DNA of 16,882 nt from Candidatus Omnitrophota bacterium (lineage in GTDB: Bacteria; Omnitrophota; Gorgyraeia; Gygaellales; Profunditerraquicolaceae): assembly GCA_028717985.1 (NCBI GenBank), contig JAQUMS010000004.1, positions 1 to 16,882 on the forward strand, in the 5' to 3' direction. This document shows positions 1 through 6,543 of this stretch, piece after piece. Both the position numbers and the translations under genes were made by a program. The stretch's first letter is position 1. Each line of letters opens with the position of its first letter. The notes below the pieces were generated by a model. The model worked only from the letters and a program-made list of their open reading frames with translations, did no database searches and was not told where the DNA came from.

Positions 1-518
1 TTAAAATATTTAAAATTATCGATGTCGATATAACCGAAGGAAAACGTGCTATTGTTCTTAAGGCGTTCGGTAACAGCTTCTTCGGCGATGCGGGCGCCCG
101 GCAGCCCGGTTAACGGGCTGGTATGAAACCCGTATTCCGCCCTGCGCATAACCATTTCGATCCTAACGCGCAAATCAAGAGGATCAGGAGGTTTAATAAC
201 AAAATCATCAACCCCTTCCTTCAGATTCAGCAAATGAGTTTTAAGCTGGCGTTTGTTAATAATCGTTATAACGGGAATAAACGCGGTTAAAAAATCGGTT
301 TTCAAAAGCCTGCAGATTTTAAGATACGGGGTGCTCGCGGAATAAATATCTATTACGATGACATCGGGAGATATTCTTTTAACCGGTTCGACATCGGAAA
401 AAAGGGATTCGGAAAGAAAAACCTCATATCCCCATCCTTTAAAACAAAGTTCCAGTACTTGTTTTAACGCATTATCCGAGGATACGAGAAGAATTCTTTT
501 TTTGTGGTCTGTATCCAT
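1..518 (-). CDS. Response regulator with REC and GGDEF-like domains, C-terminus cut off by the window
   Basis: This reading frame starts at ATG 518 and is still open at the left edge, so only the first 172 residues are visible. Residues 8-125 form a receiver (REC) domain: a beta1 strand RILLVSSDN, a candidate phospho-acceptor Asp57 in VIVIDIY, and the conserved Lys109 in FVIKPP. Residues 134 onward begin a GGDEF domain, shown by SPLTGLPG and GYIDIDNFKYF. The expected product is a cytoplasmic two-component output protein related to diguanylate cyclases; the signature GGDEF loop lies outside the window, so cyclic-di-GMP synthesis cannot be judged. The beta1 acidic pair that binds magnesium in typical receivers is replaced by serines, and the usual Thr of beta4 is Ile, so phosphorylation may be weak or absent. 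It follows folE by 22 bases and has no clear Shine-Dalgarno site, which suggests coupling to folE. Confidence 0.8.
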   Translation of the reverse strand, partial: MDTDHKKRILLVSSDNALKQVLELCFKGWGYEVFLSESLFSDVEPVKRISPDVIVIDIYSASTPYLKICRLLKTDFLTAFIPVITIINKRQLKTHLLNLKEGVDDFVIKPPDPLDLRVRIEMVMRRAEYGFHTSPLTGLPGARIAEEAVTERLKNNSTFSFGYIDIDNFKYF

Positions 519-540
519 ACGATTCGCTTGAAATAAATAA

Positions 541-1098
541 TTACATTTTCATAAGGGCCAGGGTTTCTCCGCGGGTTTTTTCATTTTTCTGGAACACTCC
601 CCGGACAACGGAAGTTACGGTCAACGTGCCGGGTTTTTTAACTCCCCGCATCGACATGCACATATGTTCAGCTTCAATAACAACCATGCATCCCTGAGGC
701 TTAAGCTTAGTCATAATAATATCCGCGATCTGACTGGTCAATCGTTCCTGGACTTGAGGCCTCCTCGAGAGGATATCAACTACGCGGGCAAGCTTGCTCA
801 AACCTGTCACTCGTCCCTGCTTGGGAATATAGGCGACATGCGCTTTACCGACAAAAGGAATAAGATGGTGTTCACACACTGAATATAACGGTATTCCTTT
901 CAACAAGATAATTTCATCATGCTTCTGTTCAAGGATGATCTCCAACTCCTTCGCGGGATCCTGCCCAATACCGAAAAAAATTTCTTCGTACATTTCTGCT
1001 ACGCGGCGGGGGGTTTCTATCAAATCTTTTCTGGAGCTATCCTCGCCGATAGCTTCCAGGATATCACGTACAGCTCTTTCAATCTTTTTCTTATTCAT
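541..1098 (-). CDS. folE: GTP cyclohydrolase I
   Basis: This cytoplasmic enzyme converts GTP to 7,8-dihydroneopterin triphosphate and formate, the first step of tetrahydrofolate synthesis. The 185-residue length fits the bacterial type I enzyme. The zinc ligands are visible as Cys75 and His78 in SVCEHHL and Cys147 in AEHMCMSM. Other family signatures are ETPRRVAEMYEEIF near residue 28, GLSKLARVVDI near 99 and the QERLTSQIA helix near 117. The ATG start is well placed behind AAGGAG with a spacing of about six bases. The gene lies in a folate and one-carbon neighbourhood with mnmE, folC and purH upstream. The 231-base gap before it holds paired hairpins and a 33-bp direct repeat that could affect its expression, though no known riboswitch is recognised there. 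Confidence 0.97.
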   Translation of the reverse strand: MNKKKIERAVRDILEAIGEDSSRKDLIETPRRVAEMYEEIFFGIGQDPAKELEIILEQKHDEIILLKGIPLYSVCEHHLIPFVGKAHVAYIPKQGRVTGLSKLARVVDILSRRPQVQERLTSQIADIIMTKLKPQGCMVVIEAEHMCMSMRGVKKPGTLTVTSVVRGVFQKNEKTRGETLALMKM

Positions 1099-1140
1099 AT
1101 ATACTCCTTAAATTTTGACGACGCCAGTCGGAAAAATTTA

Positions 1141-1317
1141 ACCCCGCAGCTTATTACGAAAATATCGCAGAAATTTTCGTAATGTTTAAGCAAGGGGTAT
1201 TCCTTATCAACTCCGACAGTTACAAGCGGATTTCGTTAGAAATCTGCGCTGTGCTTAACTGTTGGAGTAAACATCTATCCCCCTCGCAGAAATTTTCGTA
1301 ATGTTTAAGCAAGGGGG
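1141..1317. repeat. Structured intergenic element with a 33-bp direct repeat and nested hairpins
   Basis: An identical 33-bp sequence occurs at 1165-1197 and 1284-1316. The left copy lies in a long imperfect hairpin (1141-1198) with arms ACCCC/GGGGT and ATTACGAAAAT/ATTTTCGTAAT. Between the copies, 1210-1222 pairs with 1256-1268 (arms ACTCC-G-ACAGTTA and TAACTGT-T-GGAGT), enclosing a smaller hairpin around GATTTC-GTTA-GAAATC at 1226-1247. The element fills most of the mnmE-folE gap. No T-tract follows it in the minus direction, so it does not look like a simple terminator. It could be a mobile REP/MITE-like element, a folE leader structure, or an RNA-processing signal; the sequence does not decide. 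Confidence 0.75.
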
Positions 1318-1329
1318 AAATTATATATT

Positions 1330-2727
1330 TTATTTACCGATGCAAAACCTGCTGAATATCTTATCCAGCATCTCTTCGGAAAATTTCTTTCCGGTTATTT
1401 CATCCAACAATCCCAGCGATTCCTTAACGTCCTGCGCGGTCAATTCCAGGGAAGACGTACAATTCAATAAAAGACAAGCCTCTGAAAGCAATGAATATGT
1501 TTTTCTCATCGCGTGCACATGACGTTGATTGCTCATCAAAACCGATGAAAAAGAAATAGATCCATCCGCGCGCACAGTTTCGGTTATTGCCTGTTCTAAC
1601 GCCGGAATATTTTTTATTTTTTTTGCCGACAGAAAAACAATGCGCGGGAAAAATCGCTGTATCCTCTCTTTTTCTATGCGCTGCGGTAAATCGGATTTAT
1701 TAATAACAGCGATAACTTTTTTCTTCCTGAGGTTACGCATTAAAATTTCATCCTGACCGGTAAGCTTCTTGCTGCCGTCAAACATAAGAAGGACCAGGTC
1801 CGCTCCCCGGATAAAATCCCGCGTCCTGCGCATGGCCTTTTTTTCCACCAAATCACGCGGTTCGATAATGCCGGCGGTATCTACAATTTTCAAAGGAATC
1901 CCCTTGATATCAATAACTTCCTCTATTGTATCCCGCGTGGTCCCCGGAATGGAAGTTACTATAGAACGTTCCTGTTTTAAAAGCGCGTTTAATAATGATG
2001 ACTTCCCCACATTCGCCTTACCGCAAATTACCGTGCTTATCCCTTCACGAAATACGCGCCCCCGTTTATACGACTCAAGGATATCCCCCACCAGGGATTT
2101 AACACTTTCTGCCTTCCGCTCCAACTCTCGCATCTCTCCGGTGCCGAGGTCTTCTTCCGGGAAATCAATATGGGCTTCAAGTAAAGACAGAATATCCACA
2201 AGTTTTTTTCTTACCCCGTTAATTTCGGATGAAACGACGCCGCGCAGCTGTTGAAGCCCTAAAGCGCGGGCTGAATCCGTTTTTGCCTGAATAATATCCA
2301 GAACCGCTTCGGCCTGAGACAAATCTATTCTTCCGTTCAAAAATGCCCGTTTTGTAAACTCTCCCGGTTCGGATAAACGGCACCCTGATTTCAACGCGGC
2401 ATCTAAAACATTACGCACCGCGGAAAAACCCCCATGGCAATTGATTTCAACAACGTCTTCTCTGGTATAACTCCGGGGAGACCGCATCACAATTAAAAGA
2501 GCCTCATCTATAATCCTCTCTTCCGCAGCCCCTGATCCGGCATCGATAACCCAACCGTAATGAACGGAGTGGCTCGCAAACAAAGAAGGCTTCTTTTTAT
2601 CTTTTGAAACAAATATCGTATCGGCAATATCTAAAGCATGCGTCCCGCTTATGCGGACAATCCCTATTCCCGATTCTCCGGGGACAGTCGCGATCGCGGC
2701 GATAGTATCAAGAGTAGTGTTGTTCAT
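1330..2727 (-). CDS. mnmE: tRNA uridine-5-carboxymethylaminomethyl modification GTPase MnmE
   Basis: MnmE works with MnmG to modify U34 in the wobble position of certain tRNAs, using GTP and a folate one-carbon unit. From ATG 2727 the protein has 465 residues, close to the usual length. The N-terminal folate-binding domain begins DTIAAIATVPG. The embedded G domain shows GKANVGKSS (236-244), TTRDT (263-267), DTAG (283-286) and NKSD (343-346). The protein ends FCIGK, with the characteristic C-terminal cysteine at 462. The frame can be read back to a TTG at 2781, but that adds 18 residues encoded mostly by a heptamer repeat, begins right after the folC stop, and precedes the conserved N-terminus; ATG 2727 is therefore preferred. 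The repeat places purine-rich AAAGAG units directly before the start. Another copy of mnmG was not seen here. Confidence 0.96.
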   Translation of the reverse strand: MNNTTLDTIAAIATVPGESGIGIVRISGTHALDIADTIFVSKDKKKPSLFASHSVHYGWVIDAGSGAAEERIIDEALLIVMRSPRSYTREDVVEINCHGGFSAVRNVLDAALKSGCRLSEPGEFTKRAFLNGRIDLSQAEAVLDIIQAKTDSARALGLQQLRGVVSSEINGVRKKLVDILSLLEAHIDFPEEDLGTGEMRELERKAESVKSLVGDILESYKRGRVFREGISTVICGKANVGKSSLLNALLKQERSIVTSIPGTTRDTIEEVIDIKGIPLKIVDTAGIIEPRDLVEKKAMRRTRDFIRGADLVLLMFDGSKKLTGQDEILMRNLRKKKVIAVINKSDLPQRIEKERIQRFFPRIVFLSAKKIKNIPALEQAITETVRADGSISFSSVLMSNQRHVHAMRKTYSLLSEACLLLNCTSSLELTAQDVKESLGLLDEITGKKFSEEMLDKIFSRFCIGK

Positions 2728-2729
2728 GT

Positions 2730-2764
2730 TTTGCTCTTTGCTCTTTGCTCTTTGCTCTTTGCTC
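2730..2764. repeat. Five tandem copies of the heptamer TTTGCTC
   Basis: Five perfect head-to-tail copies of a 7-bp unit lie between the folC stop and the preferred mnmE start. On the coding (minus) strand each unit reads GAGCAAA, so the array supplies repeated AAAGAG-like purine tracts just ahead of ATG 2727. Related AGCTATGAGCTAAGAG sequence continues into the folC C-terminus at about 2782-2805. Short arrays of this kind can change copy number by slippage. Confidence 0.9.
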
Positions 2765-2781
2765 TTACTAAGACCCAACAA

Positions 2782-4158
2782 CTAAGAGCTATGAGCTAAG
2801 AGATATTTCTTCGCTTCCGCGACCAGAAACAAGGATCCTGTAACAACAATAATGGAAGATGAATCCGCACGTGTCTTGGCGGTATTTAAAGCAGCGGAAA
2901 TGGAACGCTTTATAATAATATCTCCGCCGGCGTTACAGGCCCTCACAATTAACGATATTAATTCCGGATCAGCCGCTCGCGGATTCCGCGCCCTGCTGAT
3001 TATAAAATCCCCTCCGCATACCGACAGCTCACGGCAAAACCCGCGGATATCTTTGTCATTCGACATCCCGATAACAAAAAGTATTCTACGCCGAGGAAAA
3101 TAGTCCCGCAATGTTTGACGCAATGCTTTCGCCGAATCCGCATTATGAGCCCCATCTACAACGATTAAAGGCTTCCGGCAAACAATATCAAATCTGACGG
3201 GCCACAGAGTATTATACACCCCTTTTGAAATCTCTTCATACGCTAATTTTTTTCCGCATAATGCGGCGGCTTGCACCGCTAAACCAATACCAACAGACGC
3301 GTTGCTTACCTGATGCCTTCCCAACAAACGCGTCCGTAAACGCGCGAATTTTCCCATTTTCCCAGACACGCTAAACTCCTGATATCCTCCCGAATGACAC
3401 AATATCTTACTCGTAATATCTTTTTGCTCGACATATAAACGGGACCGGGTTATTGCACATTTCTTCTTTATGACATCCATCACATCAGGTGTCTGAGCGG
3501 CGCTTATAACACAAGCATGATGCTTAATAATCCCCGCTTTTTCCCGGGCGATCAAACGCAATGTCGCCCCTAATTTATCCATATGATCAAAACTAACCGG
3601 CGTAATCCCGCATACCCGCGCCGACACAATATTAGTAGCATCTAATCTTCCTCCAAGTCCGGTTTCTAAAACAGCAAAATCAACCGATTGTTCTTTAAAA
3701 TAAAGCAATGCGAGCGCCGTATAAATTTCAAAAAAAGTCAGCGGTTCATACAACAACCGCGCATTTAATTTTTCAATAAGTGGTTTAAGCCTCTGAATAT
3801 ACGCCGCCATATCCGCCCTGGGAATCATTCCTTCAAAATTTTCAGCGGCGGGACGATACCGGAGTACACGGGGGTAAAAGATTCTAACGCGCTCTCTGAT
3901 ATCCCATAGATGGGGAGATGTATACAAACCTGTTTTATATCCCGCTTCCCTCAGTATATACGCCGCATACACGCAGGAAGAACCTTTACCTTTAGTGCCC
4001 GAGACATGAATACAACGCAATGATTCCTGGGGATTACCCACGAGAGACATAAAATGCCTCATCCTTTCAAGCTTAAAGGATTCTTTATATTTAAATCCGC
4101 TCTTTTTTTCGTAATTAATACAGGAATTAAGATATTGAATGGCTGACTGGTAAGACAT
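2782..4158 (-). CDS. folC: Bifunctional dihydrofolate synthase / folylpolyglutamate synthase
   Basis: FolC joins glutamate to dihydropteroate and extends the polyglutamate tail of folates with ATP. It is a cytoplasmic enzyme of the Mur ligase superfamily. The P-loop is HVSGTKGKGS (51-60), followed by GLYTSPHL; the magnesium and folate region is LETGLGGRLDATN (164-176); and the C-terminal domain has VVDGAHN (333-339). At 458 residues it is slightly longer than many FolC proteins, with about 15 extra residues after RERVRI near residue 92. It starts 12 bases after the purH stop, so the two are probably co-transcribed. Its last codons, encoding LLAHSS, fall inside AGCTC-rich repeat sequence that continues into the mnmE 5' region, so the natural C-terminus may have been altered by repeat insertion. 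Confidence 0.95.
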   Translation of the reverse strand: MSYQSAIQYLNSCINYEKKSGFKYKESFKLERMRHFMSLVGNPQESLRCIHVSGTKGKGSSCVYAAYILREAGYKTGLYTSPHLWDIRERVRIFYPRVLRYRPAAENFEGMIPRADMAAYIQRLKPLIEKLNARLLYEPLTFFEIYTALALLYFKEQSVDFAVLETGLGGRLDATNIVSARVCGITPVSFDHMDKLGATLRLIAREKAGIIKHHACVISAAQTPDVMDVIKKKCAITRSRLYVEQKDITSKILCHSGGYQEFSVSGKMGKFARLRTRLLGRHQVSNASVGIGLAVQAAALCGKKLAYEEISKGVYNTLWPVRFDIVCRKPLIVVDGAHNADSAKALRQTLRDYFPRRRILFVIGMSNDKDIRGFCRELSVCGGDFIISRARNPRAADPELISLIVRACNAGGDIIIKRSISAALNTAKTRADSSSIIVVTGSLFLVAEAKKYLLAHSS

Positions 4159-4170
4159 ACCGTGGGAAAA

Positions 4171-5733
4171 TTAATGCCGAAAATGCCGCATACCTGTAGT
4201 GACCATTGCGATCTTCCGGGTATTACACGCGGTTATTATTTCTTGATCGGCGATAGAACCGCCGGGTTGAATGATAGCCTTGACGCCCGCACGGGACGCT
4301 TCTGTGATGGTGTCGGGTTTCGGGAAAAAACCGTCGGAAGCCAGACAGCTGTTCACCGCCCGTTTCCCCGCTTTACGTTTTGCGATAATCATTGATTCCA
4401 CGCGGGACATCTGGCCCGCTCCTATCCCTACCGTCTTTGTCCCTTTCGCAAGCACAAGAGCGTTGGATTTAACATGCTTCGCAACCTTCCAGGCAAATAA
4501 AAGAGTTGAGATTTGGGCTTGGGTCGGTTTCTTCAAGGTTACAATTTTTAACACGGAGTGATCCGTGATTACGCCGGTATCTTTATCCTGCACAAGTAAT
4601 CCGCCGCTCACACGTTTAAAATCATATTCCTTGTTAATTTCGAGTTCCTTCAATTCTAAAACCCTGAGATTTTTTTTGCGGGAAAAAAGTTCAAGAGCCT
4701 GACTGCTGAATGACGGGGCTATAATACATTCAAGAAAACCGCTGGCAGCAATACGCTGCGCCGTTTTGAAATCGACAGCTCTGTTTAACCCAACGATGCC
4801 TCCAAATGCCGACAAAGGATCGCAATCATACGCGTCTTTATAGGCTTTATCAAGCGTCCGGGCTTCGGCAGCACCGCAAGGATTATTATGTTTCACAATA
4901 ACGGCGGCAGGATTTTTAAACTCTTTCAATAATTCCCAAACGCTATTTAAATCGAGGATATTGTTAAACGACAGTTCTTTTCCCTGTAATTGCCTGAGAT
5001 TAATCAAACCCGAAGACGCGCCATTCTCTTTATAAAAAGCCGCTTGTTGATGGGGATTCTCCCCATACCGCAAATCCTGGATTTTTGTAAACCTTAATGA
5101 GAGGGAAACCGGCAAAGAAGAACCGGAATTTACCTGATTGTTTTCCGCAGCATTTAAATATTCATAAATAGCCCTGTCATAACAGGAGGTGGAAAGAAAA
5201 ACCTCCCGCGCGAATCTTCTGCAGGTTTCTTTTGAGATCATTCCTTTATTATTCTGCAATTCCCTGGATGCTTCTTCATATTGAGAAGGCCGGCAGATTA
5301 CCGCGACAGACTGATGATTTTTAGCCGCCGAACGCAACATAGAGGGGCCGCCGATATCGATATTCTCTATGGCTTCTTCGCGGGTTACTCCCGGCTTGGC
5401 GATTGTTTTTTCAAACGGATACAAATTAACCACGACCATATCAATTAAACCGATACCGTGCTGTTTAACTGTTTGCATATGTTCCTGGTTTTCGCGCAAA
5501 GCCAAAAGCCCCCCATGGACTTTTGGATGGAGAGTTTTAACGCGGCCGTCAAACATTTCAGGAAATCCCGTGAACTCGGAAACGTCCATAACCGGGACAT
5601 CGTGTTCCCTTAATAATTTCGCAGTTCCCCCGGTAGAAAGAATTTCCACATTAAAATTTCGCAAAACACGGCAAAATTCAACAATGCCTGTTTTATCTGA
5701 CACACTCACGAGCGCGCGTTTAATCGTAATCAT
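4171..5733 (-). CDS. purH: Bifunctional AICAR formyltransferase / IMP cyclohydrolase
   Basis: PurH performs the last two steps of purine synthesis: it formylates AICAR with 10-formyltetrahydrofolate and then closes the ring to IMP. The 520-residue length is normal. The N-terminal cyclohydrolase domain shows ALVSVSDKTG, STGGT and FDGRVKTLHPKVHGG (61-75). The transformylase domain shows DLRYGENPHQ (220-229) and KHNNPCG (281-287), which carries the catalytic Lys and His. The C-terminus has the expected QPGGS and TTGMRHFRH ending. The Shine-Dalgarno site before ATG 5733 is weak. The gene is followed 12 bases later by folC, which links purine synthesis to supply of its folate cofactor. Confidence 0.97.
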   Translation of the reverse strand: MITIKRALVSVSDKTGIVEFCRVLRNFNVEILSTGGTAKLLREHDVPVMDVSEFTGFPEMFDGRVKTLHPKVHGGLLALRENQEHMQTVKQHGIGLIDMVVVNLYPFEKTIAKPGVTREEAIENIDIGGPSMLRSAAKNHQSVAVICRPSQYEEASRELQNNKGMISKETCRRFAREVFLSTSCYDRAIYEYLNAAENNQVNSGSSLPVSLSLRFTKIQDLRYGENPHQQAAFYKENGASSGLINLRQLQGKELSFNNILDLNSVWELLKEFKNPAAVIVKHNNPCGAAEARTLDKAYKDAYDCDPLSAFGGIVGLNRAVDFKTAQRIAASGFLECIIAPSFSSQALELFSRKKNLRVLELKELEINKEYDFKRVSGGLLVQDKDTGVITDHSVLKIVTLKKPTQAQISTLLFAWKVAKHVKSNALVLAKGTKTVGIGAGQMSRVESMIIAKRKAGKRAVNSCLASDGFFPKPDTITEASRAGVKAIIQPGGSIADQEIITACNTRKIAMVTTGMRHFRH

Positions 5734-5799
5734 TCGTTATATACCGGTTATTACATATTTTTTTATAAAACACACCGTGAATACCTCGGGAATCAACTT

Positions 5800-6504
5800 T
5801 TATTTATTAAACCGAAACGTCATTAAGTCCCCGTCCTGAACAATATATTCTTTATTTTCAAGCCTGACCTTATTATTGGAACGGGCCTGGTTAAAATTTC
5901 CCGCGTCGATTAAATCCTGATAGCCCAGGACTTCAGCCCTGATAAAACCTTTCTGTATATCAGAATGTATCGCGCCTGAAGCTTCCCAGGCATTCATTCC
6001 CTTTTTAATAGACCATCCGTGTGAATCTTTATCGCCTGCCGTAAAATATGATATGTACCCTAAAGCGTAATAGGCGGAAAAAATTACTTTTGCTTTATCG
6101 GCCGCATCTTCATCTTTTACGATTACCACCGGCTTAATACTCAACAAAGGATACGCGGAAACCAGTTTCTGTTCTTCTTCTGAAAGCGGCATTCCCGTCA
6201 GCATTTCTTCTTTTTCAAGTTTTTCTTTGAATCTTAAAAGCATTTTCTTTTCCGCGTCTATCTGAGACCGCTCGAGTCGCGTTTCAACAAACTCAATATC
6301 CCCAACAATTATGTCAAGCCGGGCCTTTTCAGAGGCGATAATCCCATCAGCCTCTTTTAATTTATCGGTATCAGTTATAATTTCCACCTGAAGATATACC
6401 TTTTTCGCGGAATTAAACATCTGTTTCAACGTCTCCAGCCGCGCGTCGACTAAATTTTCTTTTCCGTTTGAAAACGATTCCAATCCAATAACTCCAATTT
6501 TCAC
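5800..6504 (-). CDS. YchF/Obg-like TGS-domain (DUF933) protein without a GTPase core
   Basis: Residues 147-234 match the C-terminal TGS (DUF933) domain of the YchF ATPase: YFTAGDKDSHGWSIKKG, SGAIHSDIQKGFIRAEV and a final IVQDGDLMTFRFN. Residues 60-115 match the YchF coiled-coil, with DIEFVETRLER. The 234-residue protein is far shorter than YchF (about 360). The first strand MKIGVIGL survives, but the following P-loop GKST is replaced by ESFSNGKENL, and the switch and G3 regions are missing or unrecognisable. It should not bind nucleotide in the usual way. Start codon is GTG 6504 with GGAGG seven bases upstream. It follows an EF-G paralogue by 39 bases. YchF binds ribosomes, so a ribosome-associated role is a reasonable but unproven inference. 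The frame is intact, so this looks like a maintained gene rather than decay. Confidence 0.88.
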   Translation of the reverse strand: MKIGVIGLESFSNGKENLVDARLETLKQMFNSAKKVYLQVEIITDTDKLKEADGIIASEKARLDIIVGDIEFVETRLERSQIDAEKKMLLRFKEKLEKEEMLTGMPLSEEEQKLVSAYPLLSIKPVVIVKDEDAADKAKVIFSAYYALGYISYFTAGDKDSHGWSIKKGMNAWEASGAIHSDIQKGFIRAEVLGYQDLIDAGNFNQARSNNKVRLENKEYIVQDGDLMTFRFNK

Positions 6505-6543
6505 ACCTTACCTCCACTGTAGCTTCGATTAACAAAAAAACCG

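Noticed and set aside
1099..1329. Tetrahydrofolate riboswitch ahead of folE
   Set aside because: Position is suggestive, but I see none of the conserved sequence of known folate riboswitches; the region is repeats and hairpins instead.
2728..2781. N-terminal extension of MnmE from TTG 2781
   Set aside because: The 18 extra residues come mainly from the heptamer repeat, precede the conserved N-terminus, and begin at a rare start with no ribosome binding site.
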